Source: Astropecten irregularis (Eukaryota; Echinodermata; Asteroidea; Paxillosida; Astropectinidae). Taken from it: a stretch of 64,000 bases of DNA. Each line of letters opens with the position of its first letter. Position 1 is the first letter of the stretch. Below are positions 32,289-64,000 of the stretch, piece after piece. A program made the translations under genes and the position numbers. The stretch lies in the NCBI GenBank assembly GCA_963971285.1, contig OZ020246.1, forward strand, positions 20,753,217 to 20,817,216, read 5' to 3'. A model generated the notes under the pieces. The model saw only the letters and a list, made by a program, of their open reading frames with translations. It ran no database searches and was not told the origin of the DNA.

Positions 32289-33707
32289 ATGGCATACAGA
32301 TTGCGTTGCTTTAAAGGCCCAGTCGGGGCCCAGTTCGTCCAGAAACGAAGTTGGAGTTGCATTCGAAATCTGAGCAAAGGGAACATCGACGATCAGTTGC
32401 ACGGCCACGGGTTACGGCGTCGGTGCCTAACGTTACGTTCGCTGGCTGATGTTCACATAAACAGGAGCTTCATTACAACACCATTTGCTGTGTCATCGAA
32501 GTTGTCGAAATTGCTGAGCATAGACATAAAGAAAGCAAGGGTAAATGTCAAAGTCAAAACTAAAGTGGGGAAGAATTCCACTGACGACCATGATCAAAGT
32601 TAAGTTAATTGTACACAAGTCACAAACAATATGGAACCACTCAACCAGCAGAGGGCGTTTTGAGACAAATGGCTGAGGCTGCATTCAAAGTGTCTAATTG
32701 TTATATGCTGTGAATTTGGTTCTGAAAAGGGCAAGGCCACTTTTCCATCGCAAGGGGCACTTCCATTGGGAAATCAAAATGTCTATGGAAACATTTGAAG
32801 GGGCATGAAGACCAAGAACCAGGGCAACGAAGGATGCCTTCCGTGGCCTCCGTTAAATACAAGGCTTGTTGTAGGTCACAAACCCCCGTTAAACTCACTA
32901 TTAAGATATGCTACCCCAGTTCTGTTTTAAACACCTCCTGAGATTAAAGTTCATCATGATTTGTATCCAATGAGTTAACTCTTGGCGGATATAAACCTTT
33001 TTCCGTAATGGTCATCAGTGGAATTCCTTCCATGTAAGGAAGTGTATATTTTGCCGGCAGTCGTAAAAACTGCACATGAAGACTTCTGATCGGATGAATT
33101 TTTTCCATTATTTTATTTGAAGGTTTTAGCACCACAAGATGCCAGACCAATGAGCCAATTCTCAAGAGGTGATGCTGACATTGAACGGATGCATCAAGCA
33201 CTCAGGGAGGTGGGCAAGCCTCAGAGTCAAGACCCAGGCTCCAGTCGTCTCATTTATCGGATACGAGGCCTGGGCGTGATGCGAGCGTGCACTGCCATTT
33301 TCTACGTCACCGCATTGACGGGAGCCTACATGACCCCGGATCTCATCTCTGCAATCCTGGAGCACGAATCCGTCAACGGCGAAATGCTCTTGAACATCGC
33401 CACCGTCGCCCTGGCGACAGTTGTCATGCCGATCCTCCTGACGACCTTCAACCGACGTCTGGTGCTGCAGCTGCACTACAACGATGCACAAAAGTCCTAC
33501 GTTGCCATGACTCAAACTCCTATCTTCACCGTGAAACGGTTGGAATTCAGTCTCAATGACGTCAAACCCAATAAGAAGACAGGAACATTTCTATCGCTCT
33601 TCAACTTGAAAACACTGAAAGCCAAAGGCCGGCCTTTGTTCTTTAACCCCTACAACTTCACAGTCCCGAGTGATTTTAATCGTCTGATGGGATATGAGCA
33701 AGTCTGA
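32289..33707 (+). CDS. TMEM70: TMEM70, mitochondrial assembly factor, two exons
   Basis: Inner-membrane protein needed to assemble ATP synthase (c-ring incorporation) and complex I. Exon 1 is 32289-32540, ending before GTAAAT; exon 2 is 33123-33707 after TTTGAAG. Both borders are phase 0, giving 278 residues (human 260). The N-terminus is Arg-rich with few acids, as expected of a mitochondrial targeting sequence. SSRLIYRIRGLGV leads into a two-helix hairpin (about 135-156 and 171-192), then FNRRLVLQLHYNDAQKSYVA, NDVKPNKK and the C-terminal block PSDFNRLMGYEQV, which match the family in order. The gene points away from CEP192. A possible poly(A) signal AATAAA is at 34345. Human has three exons; here the last two would be fused. 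Confidence 0.92.
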
Positions 33708-35030
33708 ACCTCTCGACACCTGGGCAATTTGGCTCCAGGAACCCTCCATATCTAGTTCCGGTGGCTAGAACCCACAGACCGGTGCTCTTCCAAGCATACT
33801 TGTAGCTACAATGAGTGAGAGATAAATAGGAGCAATTTCATGAAAGCAGTCGATCAGACCTTGAAAAATTGGACTAATCAACTCACCTCCATACCACAGT
33901 CACACATTTTCTCATGTAGCAAGTAAGTAGGGTATCCTGAATATGTGTGGTATCCTGAATACCACAATATAACACAGTGTGGTATTCATGTTACAACTTG
34001 CAATTTGTGGTTTATGATCCAGTTCGCCTGTAGAGACAATAGTAATGTGTGGAACATAAGCAGCACTTGTCTTGTATGGCAAGTCTAGAGGGAACCGTTA
34101 GGGTTAATGTTATTGATCACCAGTGTCCAAACTAACTACTAGACGAAAAGACTACTCTGTTTTCATGGAATGCAAACAGGACTGACATTCAAATCACTGG
34201 TCCAGCGGAAATGCTTAACCCTTAAAAGGAGGGAAGTAACGTTTGAAAAAAGATTTTGCAAAGTAAATGACCGCTGAAAAAAGCACTGATGAAGTGTGAA
34301 CTGTAGGCCAGAAAATGCATGTCAAGAATGTTTATTTGGCACAAAATAAAAATGGGTAAATGTTGAAGTGTTCCACCTTTTGAAATTGTATAACTTAGGA
34401 AGGAAACATTACAAGACCAGTTTAAGTACACATCATCTATATGCTAATGAAAAATGTGGTATTTAAATGAAAGATCGGTTGTGCTAATAAAATAATCAAA
34501 TAAAAACCCTGACAATGGATACAAGTTGTTTGTTCGAAGAGAAAAAGTCTTTTAATATTGATACCATTTTGTTTTCTTGAAGATCAATCCCAAACCAGTT
34601 AAAAGAGCAATAGCGATATTTTTCAGTGTTCACATCGCACCAGAGCACCAAGTACGTACCACTTGAAAAACTTTGCAATAATTTCCCAAACTTTACAGAA
34701 TGAGTGACGGATCATTTCATCGCGTTAAGGCACAAGTTGTTTACGGTGTCCATGTAGCACCAGCAAGCTTCTAGCAAACAGGCTGTACGCTTGTAAATGG
34801 GTGCACATTCGCAGTTGTTCTGACAATAAGAAGGAAATCAATCGATTTGTTAACTGCAAAGTACAGTCAATATTAGCATAAAATGGCAGTCGTAACAAAG
34901 TGTGTGGTATGGAACAAGTTGCTGAAAGTCCTCCGTGGTTACATTAATATGTTCTCCAATTTGGTGCAATTTCCAAATTATTCAAGATACCAGTACTCTT
35001 CTACAACCCTTTCAACACAAGCATTGCGAA

Positions 35031-35362
35031 TTGGGGCCAATTTCACGGCCCTGCTGAGCACCAAAATTTGCTAACCATGAGATTTGTTGTTTCACTTGTT
35101 TTTTGGCTGTTGTTCGCTGGCCATGAATATCATAGAGCTGCTTAGCACTAAAATTTGCTAAGCATGACATTTCTGTCTTAATAAAAACAGGGTTAACAAC
35201 CAAATTTCCACGTGCTGTGTATCACTTGTGATTGTTCTTTGGCTGTTGTTTGCTAACCATGAATATCAAATGGAAATTTAAATGGTGGTTTGTTTTATTG
35301 GGCGAGACATTTTTGTGCTAAGCAAATTTTTGTGCTTAACAGTTTTATGAAATTGGTCCCTG
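35031..35362. mobile_element. Family B MITE, compound copy
   Basis: Two overlapping subtype 2 units: a CATAGAGCTGC end recurs inside at about 35130. The outer ends are GGGGCCAATTTCACGG and ATGAAATTGGTCCC. Confidence 0.7.
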
Positions 35363-37779
35363 GTCTTTACACCTTCAGATGATCTGCCAGCTATGGACCT
35401 TCTCAAAGTATGTGAAATTGAATGCCAACTCTCTCTTTAAGTATAAGGTACTGAAAGGGTTAAACAATGGGAGAGGACATCCTCAATCTACAACAAGTGC
35501 TGCAAACAGTAAAACCAAACTCCGAGATGGTCGCCACTCTTTGCCCAAGTACTAAAAAAAAAACCATGAGGACAGCATCATGTTGTAGAAATAAAGATTG
35601 AACAAAAATACTAATAATACAAACTAAATAATACAAAAAGTGAATGGTACAATGTGAACCTGTCTTGTCCAAATAAAAACAGGTCGATCAAGGTTAACTT
35701 CACAGAGATTTAGCTTCAAAAGGTCAATTCAGACACACACACTCCTTTGGCTATGAAAGATTACTAATGTATGGTCATTGTCTTTAATTACTATCTTTGT
35801 ATCATACATGTATGTATGTATACATGTACATCACACGTAATACTTTCAACGTGTACACATCATGTTATCAATATTAAAAACAAAGAGAAAAGAATACAAA
35901 CAGTCAATCCTTTGCAATGCAGGAAATTATATCTTGAAAAAAAAAAGGCTTATATCGAGATTTCTAAGGATATTGGTTGATCAAGGCTGGAAAGGAAAAA
36001 TAAATGCTGTAGTTATTTTTACACATTGCAGGAAAGAATTTGCACAGATTGTGAATCTTAAACAGGGAACAATTCCCATGTCATTCACTCTCAAAACTTC
36101 AACAAAACCGCTTAAAAATCACACATCAATCTACAAAATCATTTAATCAAATCATTTTCATTTAAGTCGCAGTTGCTCAGCTTCCGAACGTCATTAATTT
36201 TACCAGATTTGGGGGATCAATCATTTTGATATAAAATATGTTTCTTTTCCTTATTAACATGACAACCGTTGTTCTACAGTAAACATGATATTATGCCACA
36301 CGACGTATATAAATGATAGATTTGAATATAAATGATACATTTACATGATTTTTTTTATATACAAACTGCAGAAGTGGAAGTCTAATGTCACATTTATAAT
36401 TATGTTTAAGATTCATTGACACGATTTGTTGTTATTTATTTATTTATTTTTTTTTTTTACAAGTTAGATGATTACAAAAGGAAAGATTTTAGCATAAACA
36501 ACTTGGACAGCAGTTGGACAACTTGAGCTGCAAGTCGGACTAATCCAACCTTTTTTTGTTGTAAAGGCTAGGGCTTTTTTTCACAGCATGCTAATGGGAA
36601 GCCATTGCACTTTGAAGCCGGATATGGCTTAGGATGTTTCTGCCGTTTGTAAATCATGGGATAAATTTCTCCACATGGATAACACGTTTCCAAACTACGA
36701 ACATGAGTAGGAATGAATGATGTTAAACAAGCCATGTTCCTTGATCAAAGTTGACCAATGGGGGCAGTCTACCACGGCTGTATCCTACATTCTAATATCA
36801 GGCTTGATTGCAAGTCTAACACAGAATGCAATGCCAAGAAAGATCAAAACTCAACATGTCAAAATGGCCAGGCTGACAGACTTCTCTCAAGGCTGTTCCA
36901 AGTCATTTTATGCTATTGACACACTACACAGCATTTATGAAATGACATCACAATATTTATTACTGATTAAATTGTGTAGCTTAAAAAATGAAGACACACT
37001 TGGAACCATTCAAATAATCGTTATCAATGCATGATTTCCATGGAAATAAGGCCAAATTCTGGTAGAAAGTGATGACCAACTGACCCTACCACATTTTAAA
37101 AACTTTTTTGGGAATATAATAATTTTAACGCCACATGTCAAGTGACCTCTCAAAAGATTTGTTTATGCCAAATTTAGCCTACTAGTCTACTATACTAGAG
37201 TTAAATTATATTTTAATACACTAATCACTCTATTTAATGTCATGATTTAATCGCATCAAATGGTACTACTCTGTAACGATTGAAGAAACCCAACTGCCAG
37301 ACTGTTCCCTGACTCCCTCTTTTACAAAAATCAAGGCGATCCCCATCCCCCACCAGAAAAAATACCCCCCCACCCCCCTAAAAAAATGTTTAACTATGGT
37401 AATGGCTATGGCCAAGGCTATGGCTAAGTGTCTATACTGCCACTGTATGTACTTTCCCATAGACAAATGGATGTTTTTTAAGCCATAACACTTTATATTA
37501 TGCACCAACATGTATACCCTTGAGAAATTATTCTACTTCCAATGACAAATGAACCTGAAGCACCATCCTCTGAATAAATCTTGTTGCTATTTGCTTCTTT
37601 TCCGTTCTCTGCAATTTTAAGTTGCAATTCACACACTAGTTGAATAACGGTTCCCCCTTTACTGGCAGGTATTTGTAAAATTGTCGCATATGTGACTGAC
37701 TGCCGAAAACCATTGCAATTTGGATTCAAATTTTACCGGCTTACCCCAGCTAGCTTGGTGGTTCAGTTCGGAGGACATC

Positions 37780-38031
37780 TGGGCCCAATTTCATAGAGCT
37801 GCTTCAGCAAAAAATGTGCTTAAGCATGAAAAGTCTTCCTCGATCAAACAGGATTACCAACCAAATTTCCATGTGAGGTTTTATACTGCTTTTGACTTGT
37901 ATTTAGCCATTGTTTGCTGAGCATAACTTTCACAAGGAGTTTTGGCTGGCATACTGATTTTATTTACCAAGGTTTTTGGTGCTTAAGCAAAGTTTAGTGC
38001 TTAAGCAGCTCTATGAAATTGGCCCCTGGAC
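37780..38031. mobile_element. Family B MITE
   Basis: About 250 bases between GGGCCCAATTTCATAGAGC and TATGAAATTGGCCCC, with the inner TTGATCAAACAGG tract shared with the other copies but in opposite orientation. Confidence 0.85.
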
Positions 38032-38254
38032 CTTATTTCATGTTTCTGCTTACTGTTAGTATAGATTTGGCACTTACATCAGCAGAGACTGATTCTGTGC
38101 TTACAAAAAATCCTATTTCACAGATAAGCCAAGGCATTTCCAGTCGTGCAGCTGCATAGGTTGTGTAAATAAGGAATTCTTGCTTGCTTGGCTAGCATAG
38201 AAATTCGGCACTGACCCTGTAAGCGGAGAATGAGGATCATAAGCATGGAATACT

Positions 38255-38345
38255 ACGGTAAGCAGAGAGTCATGAACCGGGGTCCAGCACTCCAAAAACG
38301 CAGGACAAGGGTTCGAATCCCCACCTTGGCCAGCATGTGAACTGT
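38255..38345 (+). repeat. tRNA-like fragment, possible SINE head
   Basis: AAGGGTTCGAATCCCCACCTT contains a perfect B box in a T-arm-like setting. No clear acceptor stem or A box. Confidence 0.35.
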
Positions 38346-38661
38346 CTCTTATGAGTCCTCCACAGAGCCAAGTATTCAGTATTAAGTAGCGATGGACACC
38401 GATGTGAAATAGCATAAATTCTCTGTCTTGACAAAATTCATTTCAAAACAGACCCCACCCACCGCCCCCCACCCAACCCTATCCCAACAACAGGCAGATG
38501 ACATCATAACCAATTACTACTGGATATATATAAATAAGTACAATTCTACAACTTCTTTTTTTTTCTCTCCATTTTTATATATATATACATGTATATATAT
38601 AATTTGTTTTTTTTATCTATACACATGTTGACCTTCTCATCAGAGCAACATGCCTACAGCA

Positions 38662-39026
38662 TTAAAGGTTGTATCATACTTTGGTTTTTGTCAAAGAAGT
38701 ACAGATTCATGGTCAAAAATATCAAGGAAGATACAGTCACAGTCATCTGTGAAAAGTCAGTCCCATACGGTGCCCACTTTTTGAGAAAATCATGAAAAAC
38801 AGCCACAGTATTTTTTAAGTCTTTCCCTCTTTTATTTTTGATCTTTTGAAAGATCAAAAAGATTTTCGGTTGTTGTTTTACTAATTTCTGGATAAATACA
38901 CCATTTCAGGCGGAACAATTTTAACGGTATGTTTCTACCACCATCATCTTCATACCCTGTAAGTTATACGTAAATCTGTGAACATTTCTGTTTTGGTTTC
39001 TTTCCAAAGTATGATACTACCTTTAA
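38662..39026 (+). mobile_element. TTAA-flanked MITE, family A
   Basis: Both TTAA borders are visible, with termini differing at one base (AGGTTGTATCATACTTTGGT). Between TMEM70 and PLCG. Confidence 0.88.
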
Positions 39027-40031
39027 TAATAATCTTATCTTCAATTATCTGAAATAGCTAACCCTGACTTCACCTCTCATCAGCTTTTTTTTCTCTCTAT
39101 TAAAAAAAAGACTGCACACAGTTTCTCCCACTTCAATCAATCAACACAATGCAGTTAACTATACAAAAATATAGCTGAAAACAAACAAATCTTCTTGTTC
39201 TTTTTTTTTTGTATATACCTTGGTAGAAATATAAAGATGTATATATATATGTTTTATATATGTATAATTATGTTGCCATGACGAAGCTGCTTCTGCGGTT
39301 GATTTTTCTTAAAAAAGAATATTTGAGTGATTTGGTCAGTTTCTATTTTTTGGGCAAAGACTGATCGCAGGAAACAACTTTTTGAAACTGTCGGGCCAAT
39401 CTTACATGTACAAGATTCACTACATATCTCTCTTCTGTAAAAATGGACAATACACAATTGTTGTACATCTTTAAGACTTTCAGAGAAATTCTCAAGAATT
39501 AACAATGTTTGTGAAGGAATTATGTGCCTCTTCATTGAGTTCAATACATTTTGGGGCTCGCAGCTCAGCAGCTCAAAAGCTGAAGCATTTAAAGACAAAG
39601 ATAATTTTTTAAACCATGATTCTGGTTGCAATAAAATAATCTTGCACGGAAGGCAAAATTAGTCTTTGAGTTTAATACTCAATGACAATGTAGTATGTTA
39701 AGCCTGACTTTATAACAAGCAGAAATCAAGCAAAGATTTACCAGGGCTCTTTTGCAAACCTCGGCTCCAGCTCAGGCTCCATTTCGTGTACTTATTTTAA
39801 AATAGCAGTTATCAAAATAGAGGTACTTGGCTGTGGTTTGGAAATAGATTCTCTGATTTGAAAAGGAAAACACAAGTTTCAGCTTCAATAAAAAAGCGCA
39901 ACCTGTATTTTCAGCATATGGATGGAGCCAAGGTTAGAAAGAGGCCCAGGATCCAAGTTTCAAATCCACACAAAAATTACACCCAAGTTGTTCTCTGTGG
40001 AAAGCCATGATGTTCCTACAAAGGATTCTGT

Positions 40032-40216
40032 TAGGCTGCGTTCGAGCGAGCTACTCGTGTCAACACGAGTATACTCCTGAGCGCTCGAACGGCCGGAGTA
40101 CGACACTCGGGTCAGCGAGAGTATACTCTCCAGCGTTGGGGAGTATACTCCTGCACCGGAGAGTATTGCGCGCGCATCACACTCGTGTTACCGGGAGTAA
40201 CCGCTCGAACGCAGCC
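40032..40216. mobile_element. Inverted-terminus element, 185 bp, CpG-rich
   Basis: Termini GGCTGCGTTCGAGCG and CGCTCGAACGCAGCC are exact inverses; internal GAGTATACTC repeats. A TTA-like flank is possible but ambiguous. Confidence 0.8.
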
Positions 40217-41126
40217 TTTATGTATCCATTTCTTGCATGAAAGCCGAACTCACAAAATCTTCCCATTTTAAGGGAGGGAGCCATTTTTATCGACAAGTCG
40301 GCAATGTTTCCTTTCACAGACATACTGGTCAGAACATCAATAATATGGAATCTAACGACCTTTTTTTTAAGAATACTGCTAAGAAGTATAAAAGAAAAAT
40401 ACTGTCAAATTATCTAATAAGCATGCATAGAAAAAAATCTGTAAAATAAAATCTAACTAATTTTTTTTTAAATCTGAAAATCAGTTCTGTTTTTCTTTGC
40501 TATTGTTCACAAATGCCAGGCTGTGGACGTTTTAGACAAAGATAAACTGTTCTGTGCTTTCATCAATTCAAGAATAACTACGGGTCACAAACAAAAATAA
40601 ATCAAGTTATAAAAGAAAAAGAGTACAAATTTACAGGGTCATTCAATTTTTGGTTACAATGGAAGAATGGAAAACTCAATGTTATCATTTAAAGGAATAT
40701 CAGCTCTTTGTAGATGCAGACCAGACATTATGATGCGCCGTCTGCACGAAGGTCAAACTATATGGTTGCTATGGCTGTTTCTAGGCGGGGCCTCTATCAA
40801 CCCATAACCTAGTTTCTGCAGGATTTTAGTGCACCATAGCAATGCAACAAGAATCCCCTTTCATTTGTTCTCTATTACATTAGACAAATTAAACAAAATT
40901 CAAATGACATTGTTATTTTACATTGTTTCACATTGCCCATTTCTAACAAAGGGAATAAACAATTCCCTTCCAAGGCTAAAAAACAACAACAACAAAAACA
41001 AGCAAAATTTTCCATATAAATAGCTCATAACTTAACAATAAGCCTTATGTGGATAAATATTACCCATAGTCCAATACACTTGGCTTTAATTAACTGACCT
41101 CAACATTTACACTTAAATTCGCATAA

Positions 41127-41590
41127 TTTGCTGGGTTCACATGATTTGATGGGTCACATGATTTGCTAGGGTCACATGACCTGCTGGGGTCTCATGACTT
41201 GCAAATATCACATAATTTCCTGGATCACATGATTTGCTAGGGTCACATGATTTGCTAGGGTCACATGACCTGCTGGGGTCACATGATTTGCCGGGATCAC
41301 ATAATTTCCTGGATCACATGATTTGCTAGGGTCACATGACCTGCTGGGGTCACATGACCTGCTGGGGTCACATGATTTGCCGGGATCACATAATTTCCTG
41401 GATCACATGATTTGCTGGGGTCAAATGATCTGCTGGGTTCACATGATCTGCTGGGGTCACATGACCTGCTGGGGTCACATGATTTGCCGGGATCACATAA
41501 TTTCCTGGATCACATGATTTGCTAGGGTCACATGACCTGCTGGGGTCACATGATCTGCTGGGGTCACATGATGTTGGGGTCACATGATTT
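41127..41590. repeat. 17-18 bp minisatellite with about 20 TCACATGA boxes
   Basis: The unit resembles GGGTCACATGATTTGCT with variants ending ACCTGCT or ATAATTTCCT. I count 20 exact TCACATGA words and about five one-base variants. It lies 2.5 kb beyond the PLCG stop. Confidence 0.9.
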
Positions 41591-41795
41591 GCTAAGACAA
41601 ACTGATCTGCATGGAATAACACCAGAGGCTACCAAAACTAATGCATTGATCACAATTCCAAAGTCAGAAGGTTGCTATGCAACAGCCTCCCCATGATCAC
41701 ATGGCATAGCAACAGTTTGGTATTAGTCAGAGGAATGACTGTGTTCAATGTGTGTGGGCAATGCAATCAAGTCAATGTACTAGACATTATTTAAA

Positions 41796-41899
41796 TGGGA
41801 GACTTTGGAGAACCAGTCTTCAAGTCAACAGTGCACGCGCACGCAATTGTGAGCACGTGCTCTGTTGACTAGAAGACCGGTTCTCAAAAGTCTCCCATT
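41796..41899. repeat. Family D hairpin, shortened loop
   Basis: Arms GGGAGACTTTGGAGAACC and GGTTCTCAAAAGTCTCCC with a loop about 35 bases shorter than the others. Confidence 0.85.
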
Positions 41900-42647
41900 C
41901 AATCTGCAAGAGACCAATGCGCGGTATTTTTGAACGCTTGAGGGCGCTTCGAATTACTTCCGGGGGTCATTTGACAATGCCTTGTTCTTGTGTACTGCTG
42001 TGTCAGAATACAACTCGTACATGTCGAAGTAAAAATATACACTTCTATCGTATCCCAAAAGACAAAATTTTCCGTAAATGACCTCTGCTCAATTGACAAT
42101 TAACCGGACCGTACCCCCGGAAGTAAATAAAGTTGTACACCTCACAGCGCCCTCATGCGTTAAAAAAATACCGCGCATTGTAAAGTGATTTACAATTTCT
42201 ATTTTAACCAAGCTCATGTAAAAACAAATTAGTTATCTACATCACAAATGAAAACTTAATAAAAAAAACCTGAGTATTAAATTGTTAATGCAATGAATGA
42301 ATTCAAATCCACCTGATGACGGTTGCTGAAAATAATGACAATATTTGCTTACAAATATTTGCCAAATTTGCTATAAAGTTCTCATAAGCTACACAACACT
42401 GATACAACGTAAAGGTGGGTTTCTCTTGGGTTTGGACTGGGTTAATTTGTGCTCTGTTAAATAAATCTGAAGAAGTTCTTGTGGAATCTTTGTACAACTT
42501 TCACAGAAAGAAACGACCAAGGCATCAGAAGGCTGAAAGACGCTAAGCCCGGGTCTAACTTTCCAAGCTCACCCAGCAATTAAGCCAGGTATTCAAGAAA
42601 TATTCCACAGTGGTATTAAGCAAGCACCAAATCATCACTTAATCAGG

Positions 42648-42894
42648 GGCCAATTTCAGAGAGCTGCTTTAAGCACAAAATTATGCTTTAGCATGAAAAG
42701 TCTTCCTTGATCAAACAGGATTACCAACCAAATTTTCATGTGACGTTTATACTGCTTTTGACTTGTATTCAGCCAGTGTTTGCTAAGCAAAACATTCAAA
42801 AGGAGTTTTGGCGGGCATACTGATTTTATTTACCAAGGTTTTTTGGTGCTAAAGCAAATTTTTGTGCCAAGCAGTTCTATGAAATTGGTCCCTG
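42648..42894. mobile_element. Family B MITE
   Basis: From GGGGCCAATTTCAGAGAGC to TATGAAATTGGTCCC. Confidence 0.85.
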
Positions 42895-43484
42895 GTTATA
42901 GTAAGCAGATCTCTCTTACTACTCCCATATCTTTCATAAGCAGTCGGCAAAGACGCTCCGGTTTCCTGCTCTATTATTTTAAATATTTGTATACTATTAC
43001 CTTACCTTATACTGCATTCTGAGTATTCATCGACTATACAATTTTTTGTTTGTTTCTATTTTACCAAAAATTATTCACACTACGTAAAAAAAAGAGACAG
43101 GAAATTTGATGTTAGCATTAATAATGAAAGCTATGTACACATATGCATAATTATGATGATGTTGTGGAAATGTGATCATATTTGGTAATGATGATTGTCA
43201 TGTGTCGTTCTGTCCCCTCCTCCTATAAATACAATAATTATAGAGGTCGGTTACCATGGTGATGACAGAGCTCAGGATGCCAAACCTCAGACTTAACGTA
43301 ATCACTGTCTAAGGAGTGGAGTCATGTACTGGATAGTACCGGATTGAACCGGATTGAACCAGATTTAACCGGATTGTTCCAGATGGTACTGGATCGATGA
43401 TTCCTTGAGTACATTACAGCCTTGTTTATATTGGCTGCTGTTACACCAGTGAAAACTGACTAAATTTTGGGATGGGCCCAAACG

Positions 43485-43790
43485 AATCCAGCTGAAGACA
43501 GCTGGAACCGGACCGAACCGAACCAGATTCCTTGACTCAGTCTTGAAATGGCACCAGATGAATCCAGCTGAAACCAGCTGGAACCGGACCGAACCAGATT
43601 CCTTGACTCAGTCTTGAGATGGCACAAGATGAATCCAGCTAAAACCAGCTGGAACCAGACTGAACCAGATTCCTTGACTCAGTCTTGGGATGGCACCAGA
43701 TGAATCGACTCTGCCTTGCAGTAACGGAAGCAACATGGTACCGGACGAATCCAGCTGAAACCAGTTGGAACCGGATTGATCCGAGTTAGT
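43485..43790. repeat. 71-bp tandem repeat, about 3.5 units
   Basis: Units begin GAATCCAGCTGAAACCAGCT and include TTCCTTGACTCAGTCTTG. A related block of CCGGATTGAAC repeats precedes it at 43340-43400. Confidence 0.85.
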
Positions 43791-44093
43791 ACTCAACTTC
43801 ACAAGGCTTGTCCGCACCGAGAGAACTGCATCAAACCAGAACCAGATTTGAGACAACCCATCTTTGCTTCAAGGGGAGAAGACACGCGGAGTCCATCGAA
43901 TCCAGCCCTCGGTATCCACAAAGGGCAGCTGGTGAACTCCGTTGAGGTAAACCCTTTTTGTAAAGCTGTTTCAGTCGTGGACCAACCTATAAAATAACCC
44001 TCTGGTCTTCTGTCCCACTGCTGCTGGTCAATGCTGCTCCCATCCCGGTCAATCTGACTAGCATTGTGAAGGTGGATATGTTGATGATACTGC

Positions 44094-63972
<19,879 letters not shown>

Positions 63973-64000
63973 CTGAAATATGGATAGTGGATAAAAGAGA

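Larger units (their letters stand above)
33708..44093. other. Intergenic region between TMEM70 and PLCG
   Basis: Over 10 kb with no supported gene. AT-rich DNA contains the elements listed separately, plus candidate poly(A) signals near 34345 and 34490 for TMEM70. Part of the high end is presumably PLCG 3' UTR, whose limit I cannot see. Open frames here (for example 39254-39631, minus) have no recognisable domain. Confidence 0.6.

Noticed and set aside
33117..33122. TMEM70 starting at a TTG just before exon 2
   Set aside because: This is the intron acceptor region. An in-frame exon 1 with a targeting sequence and an ATG exists upstream.
39254..39631. 125-codon minus-strand frame between TMEM70 and PLCG
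   Set aside because: No domain, AT-rich, no splice context; could be PLCG 3' UTR. Not supportable as a gene.
41127..41590. CRISPR-like array
   Set aside because: Units are contiguous with no unique spacers; this is a eukaryotic minisatellite.

Overview
The window is animal nuclear DNA: intron-rich genes with GT/AG splice sites and introns packed with short inverted-repeat elements. My best guess is a marine invertebrate deuterostome, probably an echinoderm (perhaps a sea star). The basis is a single PLC-gamma type gene, a large intronless rhodopsin-type receptor of the kind expanded in echinoderms, and the style of the repeats. No ribosomal or mitochondrial marker is present, so the species cannot be named.

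Four protein-coding genes are supported. (1) CEP192, the centrosomal scaffold, lies on the minus strand from a start codon at 27465 and runs off the low end of the window. I could place 20 coding exons with consistent phases, about 2,180 codons. (2) An intronless class A GPCR (13549-16122, plus) sits antisense inside an 8.3-kb CEP192 intron. Its third intracellular loop carries 17 tandem copies of a 29-residue unit. Decayed pieces of a second copy lie 1.5-3 kb downstream. (3) TMEM70, a mitochondrial ATP-synthase/complex I assembly factor (32289-33707, plus, two exons), starts about 1.1 kb from the probable CEP192 promoter, so the two form a divergent housekeeping pair. (4) PLCG, phospholipase C gamma, lies on the minus strand from beyond the high end down to about 44094. 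It runs from the X catalytic box through split PH, nSH2, cSH2, SH3, split PH, Y box and C2 to a coiled-coil tail. Its nSH2 second half is encoded by two alternative exons.

Between TMEM70 and the PLCG 3' end (33.7-44.1 kb) I see no gene, only AT-rich DNA, small inverted-repeat elements and two minisatellites. Elsewhere the space between exons is dominated by non-autonomous DNA-transposon families (a TTAA-flanked family of eight copies, the CAATTTCATAGAGC family, the TCGATTTCACC family, GGGAGACTTTGGAG hairpins, Tigger-like and hAT-like elements), tRNA-like SINE fragments, foldback elements with a hammerhead-like motif, and three LINE 3'-end remnants.

The genes do not form a pathway. CEP192 builds pericentriolar material and recruits PLK4, PLK1 and Aurora A. 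TMEM70 acts in the inner mitochondrial membrane. PLC-gamma makes IP3 and DAG downstream of tyrosine kinases, and in sea-star eggs it mediates the fertilization calcium rise. The two standout observations are the duplicated half-SH2 exons of PLCG and the GPCR loop array, which repeats an LC8 (dynein light chain)-like DTQTD motif. All exon borders were read by eye; no alignment or splice program was run.
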